The position numbers and the translations under genes were made by a program. Under the pieces are notes generated by a model. It worked only from the letters and a program-made list of their open reading frames with translations. It searched no databases and was not told the DNA's origin. From NCBI RefSeq assembly GCF_003555505.1, contig NZ_CP032152.1, positions 1,535,001 through 1,599,000 on the forward strand: 64,000 nt of DNA, in the 5' to 3' direction. How positions within the stretch are numbered: the first letter of the stretch is position 1; each line of letters opens with the position of its first letter. The DNA comes from Thermosynechococcus sichuanensis E542. GTDB taxonomy: Bacteria > Cyanobacteriota > Cyanobacteriia > Thermosynechococcales > Thermosynechococcaceae. This document shows positions 45,645 through 54,988 of this stretch, one piece after another.

Positions 45645-48005
45645 CTATCTTTGTGAAAAAAACGGATTCCATCGGGAGGGTTGAATCCTGTCCCTAACTT
45701 CACAACGACGGATTTTAGGATGACTATTTTGATCTAGAATGTAGATTCCTGCTACAGTATTTCCCCAAATGTTGCAGTCTTCAATCACACCACTGGCACC
45801 CTCACCAATGATAATTCCATGTTGTTTTCCCTCATGAATCTGACAACGACGGATGGTGGGGTTGCTGTTGACATGGATAATCCCAACTCCTGCGAGAGCA
45901 TTGCCCCAAATGTTGCAGTCTTCAATCACACCACTGGCGCCATCATGGATGAAGATTCCAAATTGTTCTTCCTCATGAATCTGACAACGACGGATGGTGG
46001 GGTTGCTGTTGGCATCTCTAATCGTAACTCCTGCTTCATTATTTCCCCAAATGTTGCAGTCTTCAATCACACCACTGGCACCCTCACCAATGATAATTCC
46101 ACGTTGTTTTCCCTCATGAATCTGACAACGACGGATGGTGGGGTTGCTGTTAGCATAGGCAATCCCAACTCCTATGACAGCATCGCCCCAAATGTTGCAG
46201 TCTTCAATCACACCACTGGCACCAAGATGAATCAAAATTCCGCCTTGTTTTCCCTCATGAATCTCACAACGACGGATGGTGGGGTTGCTGTTGGCATCTC
46301 TAATGTAAACTCCTGCTCTAGTATTTCCCCAAATGTTGCAGTCTTCAATCACACCACTGGCACCCTCACCAATCCAAATTCCACATTCTTCTCCCTCATG
46401 AATCTGACAACGACGGATGGTGGGGTTACTGTTGGCATCTCTAATCCCAACTCCTGCGAGAGCATTGCCCCAAATGTTGCAGTCTTCAATCACACCACTG
46501 GCACCCTCACCAATGATAATTCCACGTTGTTTTCCCTCATGAATCTGACAACGACGGATGGTGGGGTTGCTGTTGGCATTGCTAATCAAAACTCCTGCTT
46601 CATTATTGCCCCAAATGTTGCAGTCTTCAATCACACCACTGGCACCCTCACCAATCCAAATTCCACATTCTTCTCCCTCATGAATCTGACAACGACGGAT
46701 GGTGGGGTTGCTGTTGACATGGATAATCCCAACTCCTGCGAGAGCATTGCCCCAAATGTTGCAGTCTTCAATCACACCACTGGCACCCTCACCAATGATA
46801 ATTCCATTTGTTTTTCCCTCATGAATCTCACAACGACGGATGGTGGGGTTGCTGTTGGCATTGCTAATCAAAACTCCTGCTTCATTATTTCCCCAAATGT
46901 TGCAGTCTTCAATCACACCACTGGCACCCTCACCAATCCAAATTCCACATTCTTCTCCCTCATGAATCTGACAACGACGGATGGTGGGGTTGCTGTTGAC
47001 ATGGATAATCCCAACTCCTGCGAGAGCATTGCCCCAAATGTTGCAGTCTTCAATCACACCACTGGCACCCTCACCAATGATAATTCCATTTGTTTTTCCC
47101 TCATGAATCTCACAACGACGGATGGTGGGGTTGCTGTTGGCATTGCTAATCTGAACTCCTGCGAAAGCATTGCCCCAAATGTTGCAGTCTTCAATCACAC
47201 CACTGGCACCCTCACGAATGAGGATTCCTGCACTTTTGCTTTCATGGATATGGCAGCGGCGGATCACAGGATTGGTTCCTGAATTCTTAATAATAACTCC
47301 TACAAATGAACTGGACTGAATGTCACAATCTTCTAAAATTAAACGACCTTGCTGAATATCTACGCAGGCATTCTCGCCATCATGGGTTGTTCTCAGGGTT
47401 AAATTGGCAACGCGGGCATTCGTAGTTTGCATCAAAATACAGGCGCTATCCTCAGTAACAAGAACGATCTCTGCTACTGAACCATCACCAATAATTTCAA
47501 CAGGTTTATTCAAAATAAGACTTTCATGATACTGCCCCGGCTTGATGATAATTGTGCTGCCTGCGGGTACTGATGCGAGAGCCTCACGAATACTGCGGTA
47601 ATCAGCACTGCCATAGGGGGCAACAGTCACTTGAGTCGTTTGCGGGGAAGTGACCTTGGATTGTGAGGGCGTGACCGAGATTGAGCGATCAGTACTGACT
47701 TGTCCAGAAATCCCCAGAGCAAAGGCCCAAGCTGACACCCCCAAGCGAGCTACTTCTTCCTGCAAGCCCGTTTCATGCATTAGAACCTGAGTCAAGCGAC
47801 TAACCAGTAGAGCTGGATCGCTCTGGCTATCCTGTAGCAGTTTTGTGGGGATACCCTGTTTTTGAGCAAGGATGACTGTGTTGACTTGCCAAGGTGGCAA
47901 TTGATGGCACAAATCCCTGAGCAGAGCTTGCAGTTGGGTAGGACGATTGAGGAGGCTGCTATCCTTTTGCAGTTGCTGCCGCAGAATATCGCTTATTGTG
48001 GTCAT
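45645..48005 (-). CDS. Right-handed beta-helix repeat protein, copy 2 (11 units)
   Basis: The 786-residue product has the same layout as copy 1: helical N-terminal domain, Ser/Thr linker, DUF1565-like opening, then 11 of the 47-residue beta-helix units. Only a few residues differ from copy 1 in the first 240. The C-terminus differs: after CEV the copy 1 ending (YDNGDAQ...) is lost by a deletion of about 36 bp and replaced by the unrelated tail RDRIQPSRWNPFFSQR read from former downstream DNA. Whether this affects capping of the helix is unknown. ATG 48005 is preferred to an upstream TTG. Confidence 0.85.
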   Translation of the reverse strand: MTTISDILRQQLQKDSSLLNRPTQLQALLRDLCHQLPPWQVNTVILAQKQGIPTKLLQDSQSDPALLVSRLTQVLMHETGLQEEVARLGVSAWAFALGISGQVSTDRSISVTPSQSKVTSPQTTQVTVAPYGSADYRSIREALASVPAGSTIIIKPGQYHESLILNKPVEIIGDGSVAEIVLVTEDSACILMQTTNARVANLTLRTTHDGENACVDIQQGRLILEDCDIQSSSFVGVIIKNSGTNPVIRRCHIHESKSAGILIREGASGVIEDCNIWGNAFAGVQISNANSNPTIRRCEIHEGKTNGIIIGEGASGVIEDCNIWGNALAGVGIIHVNSNPTIRRCQIHEGEECGIWIGEGASGVIEDCNIWGNNEAGVLISNANSNPTIRRCEIHEGKTNGIIIGEGASGVIEDCNIWGNALAGVGIIHVNSNPTIRRCQIHEGEECGIWIGEGASGVIEDCNIWGNNEAGVLISNANSNPTIRRCQIHEGKQRGIIIGEGASGVIEDCNIWGNALAGVGIRDANSNPTIRRCQIHEGEECGIWIGEGASGVIEDCNIWGNTRAGVYIRDANSNPTIRRCEIHEGKQGGILIHLGASGVIEDCNIWGDAVIGVGIAYANSNPTIRRCQIHEGKQRGIIIGEGASGVIEDCNIWGNNEAGVTIRDANSNPTIRRCQIHEEEQFGIFIHDGASGVIEDCNIWGNALAGVGIIHVNSNPTIRRCQIHEGKQHGIIIGEGASGVIEDCNIWGNTVAGIYILDQNSHPKIRRCEVRDRIQPSRWNPFFSQR
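45660..47210 (-). repeat. 141-bp tandem repeat array of copy 2, with a 282-bp internal duplication
   Basis: Eleven in-register 141-bp units; first and last unit starts (47210 and 45800) differ by exactly 10 x 141. Blocks 46578-46859 and 46860-47141 are the same two units repeated, with one base difference that I could find (ATTGCCCC versus ATTTCCCC), so the array grew recently. Confidence 0.95.
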
Positions 48006-48231
48006 TGATAAAGATGGCAAATGTTTTATGTTAATCTATCAAGCCTAGCTTACCAAGAAACTGGGTCTAAAGGGCGGCTTTATCTATTCCTCTAGGGGAT
48101 ATGCTAGTCAGAGAAGCCAAGCTCCTGCACGGGTCTCGAGAGCAATACCAAAGGTGAGCGGATATTTTCGTGTCGTCCCCCTCAATTGCCTGCGAGGTTT
48201 GTAAACTGGGTCGAAGAGACTCACTCCTCAC

Positions 48232-49878
48232 TTATTGCCAGCGGCACAACCAAAGAAAGCGGAGCCAACTGCGCAGGAGTGCCAAACCCGCGAGTGCTGC
48301 TACTGTAAAAAGAGCGATCGCCCCCCCTAGAGCTTTGGCTGACCACAACATTGCTCCTGCCAAGAGGGTAAAACCAGCCAATCCTAAATAGACTAAGCAA
48401 ATCAACAAACTCTCAATGCGCCGCAGTTGCCGCTCCATTGTGGGATTGCGCACCGATAGTTGCAGTTCGCCGCGAGCTAAGCGATCCTCTAACTGTTGCA
48501 GCCGTACTTCAACTCGACTAGGCTGCTGTAATCGCCGGTTGATCAGCGTTTGGGTTTGGTGAATCAGTTCTCGCCACCCCCCCCGCGAGTGACGCATCAA
48601 TTCCTTGACAAAGGGTTGAGCCGCCGCACTTAGGTTGTACTCAGGGTCTAAACTGCGGGCAATGCCATCGAGGGTGGTCAGTGACTTGAGAATATAGGTC
48701 ATCTTTGCAGGTAGGCGAAAGGGTTGCTGCTCAAAAAGGGCATACACATCCTGTTGCAATTCCTTAAAGGCGGTTAAATCCACAGGCCGTTCGGTAAATC
48801 GATCTAGAATTAATTGCATAATCCGTTGCAGGGGTACTCTGTCGGTGACAGGCATCAACAGCCCCAGTTCAATCAAAGCAGCAATCACGCGATCGCTATC
48901 CTTTTGCAGCACGGCAAAAAATGTTTGAATCATCTGTTGCTGGCTGAGGGCAGGGACTTCTGTCATCATGCCGTAGTCATAGAAGATGAGATCGCCCTCT
49001 TTTGTGACCGCCAAATTCCCCGGATGGGGGTCAGCATGGAAAAAACCATCAATCAATAACTGTTTGAGATAGCAACAAATCCCCCGTTGATTAATCTCTT
49101 GGGGATTCAAGCCAAAAGCCTCAATCGCAGCTCGATTGTCAATGCGAATGCCGGGGAGATACTCCATCGTTAGGACGTAGCGGCAGGTGTGTGTCCAATA
49201 GACCTTGGGGACGCGGATATGGGGGTCTTGGGCAAAGTTGGCACGAAAGCGATCGGCATTTTGCCCCTCTTGCACATAGTCAATTTCCCGCAGTAGGATA
49301 CTAAAAAACTCCTCATAGATGTCTTGCAGCGCATAGGGACGAAGAAAGGGGAGCCAGCGATCGCCCCAGCGAATCAATTCCCCAATGGCCAGATAGTCCA
49401 GATACAGTTGCGCCTCTAGGTGTGGCCGTTGTACCTTTACCACCACCTCTTCACCACTATGGAGCGTTGCGCGATGGACTTGGCCAAGACTGGCAGCGGC
49501 AAGGGGTCTAGGATCAAATCTGGCGTAGAGATCCCCAAGGGACTGCCCCAAGTGCTGCTCAATGAGGGCGATCGCCTGTCGTGAGTCAAAGGGCGGCACC
49601 TGATCCTGTAGTTTCCTCAGCGCCTCAATATAGGTGGGGGGCAATAGATCAAACCGAGTCGAGAGAAATTGGCCGATTTTAATAAACGTCGGCCCCAAGA
49701 CTAATAATTGCTGTACGAGCCAACGGGCACGCTGAGACTGGGCGCGATCGCTCTGCCGCCGCCAAGCATAATCCCACAGCAGTTGACTACCAAAGCGCCC
49801 CAAGATTCCCACAATTTGGCTGACACGGCGCAAAAGGAGCCAACGACTTGGACGGTAGGTAGAGGTAGTCACCAGCAT
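48232..49878 (-). CDS. ABC1/UbiB-family atypical kinase
   Basis: The 548-residue product has the ABC1/UbiB hallmarks: the KxGQ motif in [27 protein letters not shown] replacing the usual nucleotide loop (Ala-rich), VVVKVQRP with the ATP Lys, [32 protein letters not shown] with the metal Asp, and two C-terminal membrane segments. Members support quinone synthesis or lipid-soluble antioxidant metabolism in bacteria and plastids, and cyanobacteria carry several. The specific quinone or lipid target is not known. The 211-base region upstream of copy 2 (48021-48231) separates it from the repeat island. Confidence 0.92.
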   Translation of the reverse strand: MLVTTSTYRPSRWLLLRRVSQIVGILGRFGSQLLWDYAWRRQSDRAQSQRARWLVQQLLVLGPTFIKIGQFLSTRFDLLPPTYIEALRKLQDQVPPFDSRQAIALIEQHLGQSLGDLYARFDPRPLAAASLGQVHRATLHSGEEVVVKVQRPHLEAQLYLDYLAIGELIRWGDRWLPFLRPYALQDIYEEFFSILLREIDYVQEGQNADRFRANFAQDPHIRVPKVYWTHTCRYVLTMEYLPGIRIDNRAAIEAFGLNPQEINQRGICCYLKQLLIDGFFHADPHPGNLAVTKEGDLIFYDYGMMTEVPALSQQQMIQTFFAVLQKDSDRVIAALIELGLLMPVTDRVPLQRIMQLILDRFTERPVDLTAFKELQQDVYALFEQQPFRLPAKMTYILKSLTTLDGIARSLDPEYNLSAAAQPFVKELMRHSRGGWRELIHQTQTLINRRLQQPSRVEVRLQQLEDRLARGELQLSVRNPTMERQLRRIESLLICLVYLGLAGFTLLAGAMLWSAKALGGAIALFTVAALAGLALLRSWLRFLWLCRWQ

Positions 49879-50016
49879 GCAGGAGCAGTTACGAAAAAGT
49901 GCCCAACCTCAACCATACTCCCTTTTTTCCGAGAATTCAGACTTACTCTGTCATCCTTTCCCCGATTCTCCTCTGCCGTGTCTATGATGAGGATAGAGTC
50001 CTGATCGGAATTTGCT

Positions 50017-50331
50017 ATGGCGACAACACGTCAATTTAGTAGCTTCAGCGATCTCCTAGCCACCACCAACAAACCCCTACTAGTTGACTTTTATGCCGAC
50101 TGGTGTGGTCCTTGCCGCATGATGGCGCCGATTTTAGAGCAGGTCAAGCAAGTCTTGAAAGCCGATGTTGAGGTGGTCAAAATTGACTCAGAGCGCTATC
50201 CCCAACTCTCCAGTCAGTACCGTGTTCAAGCCCTGCCAACCTTGATTCTCTTCCACCGTGGCCGTGAAGTTCAGCGCTGGGAAGGGGTGCAGCCGCCAGA
50301 AGTTCTGATTGACGCCATTCGCCGCCTGTAA
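50017..50331 (+). CDS. trxA: Thioredoxin
   Basis: The 104-residue protein is a canonical thioredoxin that reduces target disulfides in the cytoplasm: PLLVDFYADWCGPC with W29-C30-G-P-C33, VVKIDSERYPQLSSQYRVQALPTLILF with the cis-Pro, and a C-terminal helix. It is short and without signal, so soluble. It is divergent from the UbiB-type gene and is followed 21 bases later by a DUF445 gene. Confidence 0.95.
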   Translation: MATTRQFSSFSDLLATTNKPLLVDFYADWCGPCRMMAPILEQVKQVLKADVEVVKIDSERYPQLSSQYRVQALPTLILFHRGREVQRWEGVQPPEVLIDAIRRL

Positions 50332-50352
50332 AATTCTGCGAAAGAAAGGTGT

Positions 50353-51615
50353 TTGAGGAATCAGTCAGGATTGGCCAATATCAGCTATTGGACATTGCTT
50401 GTACCACCGCTAGCAGGGGGTATCATCGGCTACTTTACAAATGATTTAGCAATTACCATGCTCTTTCGCCCCTACAAGCCGATTTATGTAGGTGGTAAGC
50501 AACTCCCCTTTACCCCCGGGCTCATTCCCCGCAATCAGGAGCGACTCGCCCGCCGGATCGCTGATGCCATTCTGGGTTCCCTCTTGACGCCAGAGGAGCT
50601 GCAAAACTTAGCGCGGCGGCTGTTGCAAGTGGAACGGGTCAAGGCGGTTATCCATTGGCTCCTGCAAACAAGCCTTAACCAAATTCAGGCGCAAAGTGAA
50701 CAGCGATCGGCTCAAGTTTTGGCCAATATTCTGCGGGATTTTTTTGGCAGTGCCTTGCCCCGTTTAATCAAGGTGTGGTCGCGGCGGGAAGATTTTCTGG
50801 AGCTGCAACTGAATCAACTTTTCGATCAAGTGTTGGTGGAGCTGCAACTCAATGATGAACAGGCGGAGAAACTGGCAGATTGGCTGCTGTCGGTGATCTT
50901 ACCCCCCGATCGCCTGCGACTGGCAATTATCGACTTTCTCACCGATCGCACGATTAATGTCCTCGATCAAGAACTGCGGCAAAATACCAGTGGCACCTAC
51001 TGGGTGGTGGCTAATCTGGTGGGGGTGCGCAATACCCTAATTCGCCTGCGGGAATATTGCCTCAATGAACGCGAAGCCTGTAACCGTCGCCTTGGAGAAT
51101 TAATCACGGCATTGGCACTGCGGCAACGCTTGGTGGAAGCGCTGCAAAATATCACCCTGCAAAGTTTGCCCCTTGGTACGGTGCGGGAGCTACGGCAACT
51201 GTTTCGGCAGACGGTGCGCAGTTATATCCGAGAGCAGGGCTTCAGCGTCATTGAAAGTGTTAGTCAAACGGTGGAGTGGGAAACCATTTCCCTGAGTATT
51301 TTGCGGCGACTGCGGGATTCGGCGAGTCTGGGTGCCTCTTTAGAAGTGGTCAGCGATGAGTTGGCTCTCGTGCTCGATCGCTATCTAGAACGGGATATGG
51401 AACTGATTATTGAGCGTGCCATCCCCATTTTGGATTTGGATCGGGTGATTGTGGAGCGGGTCAAGGCCACCTCACCGGAAAATCTGGAACTGGCGATTCA
51501 GGGCATTGTTCGCAGTGAGTTGCAAGCTATTGTCCGCTTGGGGGGGATTCTTGGCTTTTTGATTGGTGTCGTGCAGGCGGGCTTTTTGTACTGGCAAAGT
51601 CTTCAAGGGGTCTAA
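50353..51615 (+). CDS. DUF445 family membrane protein
   Basis: The 420-residue product has an N-terminal membrane segment with the family signature [22 protein letters not shown] and [23 protein letters not shown], a long helical soluble part, and a C-terminal membrane helix ([18 protein letters not shown]). DUF445 proteins (YheB/YjiN-like) are membrane anchored at both ends and have no defined role. The start appears to be TTG at 50353, placed after AAAGAAAGG. It shares CTAA with the DUF3318 gene. Confidence 0.85.
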   Translation: MRNQSGLANISYWTLLVPPLAGGIIGYFTNDLAITMLFRPYKPIYVGGKQLPFTPGLIPRNQERLARRIADAILGSLLTPEELQNLARRLLQVERVKAVIHWLLQTSLNQIQAQSEQRSAQVLANILRDFFGSALPRLIKVWSRREDFLELQLNQLFDQVLVELQLNDEQAEKLADWLLSVILPPDRLRLAIIDFLTDRTINVLDQELRQNTSGTYWVVANLVGVRNTLIRLREYCLNEREACNRRLGELITALALRQRLVEALQNITLQSLPLGTVRELRQLFRQTVRSYIREQGFSVIESVSQTVEWETISLSILRRLRDSASLGASLEVVSDELALVLDRYLERDMELIIERAIPILDLDRVIVERVKATSPENLELAIQGIVRSELQAIVRLGGILGFLIGVVQAGFLYWQSLQGV

Positions 51616-52202
51616 ACAGGGACTTTGACCTCAGACTCACCCGCCAACTGGCGCAGGTTTTGGCAGCGAATGAGTTCCGTGACATCAAGGACAGGACGAC
51701 GCTCCAACTCTGCCACCTTAGAAATCCCTGCAAGGAGGGCTTTGGCAGCCTCTTGTTCGCTATAGCCGCGCCGTTGAGCCAGTTGCAGCGCTTGGCGATC
51801 GGCCGCCACCTCCACGGGGATCCCCCGCGTATTTTGCCACACCTGAAGGCCAGCAAAGGTGGTTAGCCCCCCTGCGACTACAATCCCTACGGGGTCTGCT
51901 TGGAGAACTTGCAAGATGGTACCCAGCAAGCCTGCCACCGTGAGTCCTTGGTAGAGGTCAAGTTTGATCAAACCAGTGGTGTTAAACCAAGCCACTGCCC
52001 GCAGCAATAAAAGATCACGCTCTGGGGTATCGAGATGCTGCCACAGGCGAAAGTTAATTTCAATCGGGCGATCGCCCCAGGGGAGAGCGGGCTGATAGCG
52101 CAGGACTTGGCTTTGTTGTGGACGCGAAACCAATTTACAGCGCATCCGTGCCGACGCCGGCATTAGATCAAGCAGACGACGAATCTCAGCCTCTGGAGTC
52201 AT
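51612..52202 (-). CDS. DUF3318 membrane protein
   Basis: The 196-residue product fits the cyanobacterial and plastid DUF3318 family: [36 protein letters not shown] and [13 protein letters not shown], two adjacent hydrophobic segments (about 98-140), then a cytoplasmic helical part with [19 protein letters not shown]. Function unknown. The form of the last part recalls membrane M48-type peptidase neighbours but no HExxH is present, so it is not a peptidase. Confidence 0.8.
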   Translation of the reverse strand: MTPEAEIRRLLDLMPASARMRCKLVSRPQQSQVLRYQPALPWGDRPIEINFRLWQHLDTPERDLLLLRAVAWFNTTGLIKLDLYQGLTVAGLLGTILQVLQADPVGIVVAGGLTTFAGLQVWQNTRGIPVEVAADRQALQLAQRRGYSEQEAAKALLAGISKVAELERRPVLDVTELIRCQNLRQLAGESEVKVPV

Positions 52203-52316
52203 AGGGATAGTTACGCAATCAATGCTCTGCCCCTAGTCTGCCATTACGGTACCTTTTCGGCAATCTTCTGGATTCCTTAAAATAAAGGGGCATGTGTTTT
52301 TTGTGCCCAAATCAAA

Positions 52317-53588
52317 ATGGTGATGACATCGGCCTTTGCCCCCTCAGAACAATCGCTGGTTGCTTCAGAACTGCCTGCTGTGGATGTGGCGATTGTCGGT
52401 GCGGGGATTGTGGGTCTGAGTTTAGCCTGTGCTCTACGCAACAGTGGCCTAGCGATCGCCCTCATTGAGGCTACCCCCTACGCACGGCAAAACACCAAAG
52501 GCCAAGCCTATGCCCTGCACCAAGTGTCTCGTTACTTCTTTGAGGAGATAGGGGTGTGGGATAAGCTAATGCCCCATGTGCAGCCCTTTGAAGTGGTACA
52601 ACTCTCCGATGGACGGTTCCCCTTGACCGTTCGCTTTTCCCCAGAAGATTTGGGCACAGAAGCCATTGGCTATGTAGCTGAGCACGCCGCGATCGCCGAG
52701 ACCCTGCAAAGCGTTTTACAGTCCGTTGATAATCTCACATTCCACTGCCCGTGGCGGGTGGTGACAAATGAAGTGAAGGGCGATCGCGCTCAATTGACGC
52801 TCATTTCTGGTGACCCTGCCGCACCCAAGGTGGCTCACTTGGCAGCGCGTTTAGTAGTGGCAGCAGATGGTGGCAAGTCTCCCCTGCGGCAGCAAATGGG
52901 CATTGAACCCAAGGGATGGCAGTATGGTCAGTCCTGTGTCGTTGCCACCCTCGATGTTGCCCATCCTCAACCCGTGATCGCCTATGAACGCTTTTGGCCA
53001 ACAGGACCGATGGGGGTGCTGCCCCTAGCGGGGAATCGCTATCGGGTGGTTTGGACACTGCCCCACCCAGAGGCGGAAGCCGTTGCTGCCCTCGACGATC
53101 ACGCTTTTTTAGCGAAACTTCAGCCCTATCTTGACCCGCGGATGGCAGAGATTACGGGGGTGAGCGATCGCTTTATTTTCCCCACCCAACTGATGCAGGT
53201 CAGTTCCTATGTGGGCGATCGCTTTGTGGTGATTGGTGATGCAGCCCATCGCTGTCATCCGGTGGGAGGGCAAGGGCTAAATTTAGGTCTGCGGGATGTA
53301 TGGGCACTGGCACAACAGATTCTCACAACGCCTTGTGAGCGATTGGGCGATCGCCCTTCCTTGGTGCAATTTCACCGCCAACGCTGGTGGCAAAATGCCC
53401 TAACCCTTGGGTTTACTGACCTACTTAATCGGCTCTTTTCCAATGCGTGGTGGCCTTTAGTGGGGGTGCGCCGCTGGGGCTTGTGGCTGTTGCGAACCGT
53501 TTCGCCTCTCAAGCGTTTGGTGCTACGCTTTATGGCCGGTCTCCTGCTACCCCTACCGAGCGATCGTCAATTCTCCAAAGCGCGTTAA
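52317..53588 (+). CDS. UbiH/Coq6-family FAD-dependent hydroxylase
   Basis: The 423-residue flavoprotein has the FAD motif VAIVGAGIVGLSLACALRNSG, the conserved GQAYALHQVSRYFF, the DG motif VVAADGGKSPLRQQMG and the second FAD site FVVIGDAAHRCHPVGGQGLNLGLRD split by turns. This is the UbiH/UbiF/Coq6 monooxygenase family, which hydroxylates the ring of quinone precursors. In a cyanobacterium it may serve plastoquinone or a related prenylquinone. The start may be ATG 52317 or the second ATG (52323). Confidence 0.88.
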   Translation: MVMTSAFAPSEQSLVASELPAVDVAIVGAGIVGLSLACALRNSGLAIALIEATPYARQNTKGQAYALHQVSRYFFEEIGVWDKLMPHVQPFEVVQLSDGRFPLTVRFSPEDLGTEAIGYVAEHAAIAETLQSVLQSVDNLTFHCPWRVVTNEVKGDRAQLTLISGDPAAPKVAHLAARLVVAADGGKSPLRQQMGIEPKGWQYGQSCVVATLDVAHPQPVIAYERFWPTGPMGVLPLAGNRYRVVWTLPHPEAEAVAALDDHAFLAKLQPYLDPRMAEITGVSDRFIFPTQLMQVSSYVGDRFVVIGDAAHRCHPVGGQGLNLGLRDVWALAQQILTTPCERLGDRPSLVQFHRQRWWQNALTLGFTDLLNRLFSNAWWPLVGVRRWGLWLLRTVSPLKRLVLRFMAGLLLPLPSDRQFSKAR

Positions 53589-53668
53589 AACTTTCTACGC
53601 AGTGATCGCCAGCGCCGTCAATCTGTAGTATCAATTTGACAGAGAAACGAACCCCTTGGGAGAAATCA

Positions 53669-54988
53669 ATGGCTGCTACGGATGATCTCGAGAAAATTCG
53701 CCGCCAGTTTGACTATGGCCCCTATCCCCGTGTTGCCATTGACAAAACTCCCAAGGATGAGCCGAATGTTCTTTTTATCCACGATTTGGTAACCGCCTTT
53801 TATGTACGGGATCATCGGGTGCCAGAGACCAAGGGCAAGCGCATTCTGGATGCCGGGTGTGGTACGGGTTATAAGTCTTTAGTGCTGGCGATCGCCAACC
53901 CCGGCGCAGAAATTGTCGGCATTGACCTGTCCCCTGAATCCGTAAAGTTAGCGGCAGAGCGGTTAAAGTTTCATGGAGTTGACAGCGCCCATTTTGAAGT
54001 CCGCTCCATTTTAGATTTGCCCAGTTGGGGGGAGCAGTTTGACTACATCAATTGCGATGAGGTGTTGTATTTGCTGCCTGATCCTGTAGAAGGCCTCAAT
54101 GCCCTCAAAAGTGTTCTGAAGCCCGATGGCATTCTCCGCAGTAATCTTCACAGTGCGCTGCAACGCTTCCCTTTCTTTCGGGCCCAAAATCTCTTTAAGC
54201 TGATGGGCTTGATGGACGACAATCCCGAAGAAATGGAAATGGACATCGTCCGCGAGATCATGAAAGAACTCAAGGATGGCGTCGATCTCAAAGCCCGCAC
54301 GTGGAACCCCCGCTATGAGCAAGAGGACAGCAATGAGACCCTCTTAGCGAATCATCTCCTGGTGGGGGATAAAGGCAGCACGATTCCTCAACTCTTTCAG
54401 TACCTAGAGGCAGCGGGTCTGGAATTTATTTCCATGGTCAACTGGCGCCATTGGAATTTGGTGGATCTCTTCAAAGACCCAGAAAACTTGCCCACCTTTT
54501 TGGCGCTGAGCCTGCCTGATGTGCCACAGTCAGTGCAGTTGGAGATGTATGAGCTGCTGCATCCGGTACATCGTCTCCTGGATTTTTGGTGTAGTCCGCA
54601 ACCCCGTGCCACTGTACCCGACCTAGGGGAATGGTCTCAGGAGCAGTGGGATCAAAGCACGATTTATCTACACCCGCAACTGCGTACCGAAACTATTAAG
54701 GAAAAATGGCTGGGATACCTCAATGACCGCATGATTGTGGATCTGGGCACGTTTATGTCCTTCTCTAGTCCCGGCCCGGTCTATATTGATCCCGTTGGTC
54801 TGGCAACACTGCTGCCTCTGTTTGATCAGCCCTTGGCCTTTCCAGCGTTGTGCGATCGCTATCAACGCTTGGCTCCCCTTGACCCCGTCACACTGGAACC
54901 CATTGAACCAAGGGTCGCACGGCAACAACTGCAAGCCCTCTTGACCCGCTTGGAAATCAGTTTATTTGTCTTGGTCAGCCTACCCTAG
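53669..54988 (+). CDS. Class I SAM-dependent methyltransferase with long C-terminal extension
   Basis: The 439-residue product has a Rossmann methyltransferase domain in its N-terminal half: motif I ILDAGCGTGYKSLVLA, motif II IVGIDLSPESVKLA, motif IV DYINCDEVLYLL and a PDGILRSNLHS-like post-motif. The C-terminal half (about 230-439) has no match I recognise and is acidic and helical, ending in a PRVARQQLQALLTRLE segment. Related two-domain proteins are common in cyanobacteria. Substrate unknown. ATG 53669 follows GGGAGAAATCA and is preferred over an upstream start. Confidence 0.85.
   Translation: MAATDDLEKIRRQFDYGPYPRVAIDKTPKDEPNVLFIHDLVTAFYVRDHRVPETKGKRILDAGCGTGYKSLVLAIANPGAEIVGIDLSPESVKLAAERLKFHGVDSAHFEVRSILDLPSWGEQFDYINCDEVLYLLPDPVEGLNALKSVLKPDGILRSNLHSALQRFPFFRAQNLFKLMGLMDDNPEEMEMDIVREIMKELKDGVDLKARTWNPRYEQEDSNETLLANHLLVGDKGSTIPQLFQYLEAAGLEFISMVNWRHWNLVDLFKDPENLPTFLALSLPDVPQSVQLEMYELLHPVHRLLDFWCSPQPRATVPDLGEWSQEQWDQSTIYLHPQLRTETIKEKWLGYLNDRMIVDLGTFMSFSSPGPVYIDPVGLATLLPLFDQPLAFPALCDRYQRLAPLDPVTLEPIEPRVARQQLQALLTRLEISLFVLVSLP

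Noticed and set aside
42121-47210. 141-bp array as a CRISPR or satellite
   Set aside because: Repeats are long, contiguous and coding in register, with no unique spacers of constant length and no cas genes nearby.
45819-47282. Long open frame antisense to beta-helix copy 2 (487 codons)
   Set aside because: Same reason as for copy 1: the 141-bp unit is open in this antisense frame.
48221-48240. ACTCCTCAC reminiscent of the Yfr1 small RNA core
   Set aside because: The core lacks the CACAC continuation and flanking stem-loops of Yfr1 and lies near a coding end.
48170-48391. 73-codon + strand frame at the end of the UbiB-type gene
   Set aside because: It overlaps the UbiB coding end on the other strand and is rich in Arg, Lys and Ala with no conserved pattern or ribosome-binding site.
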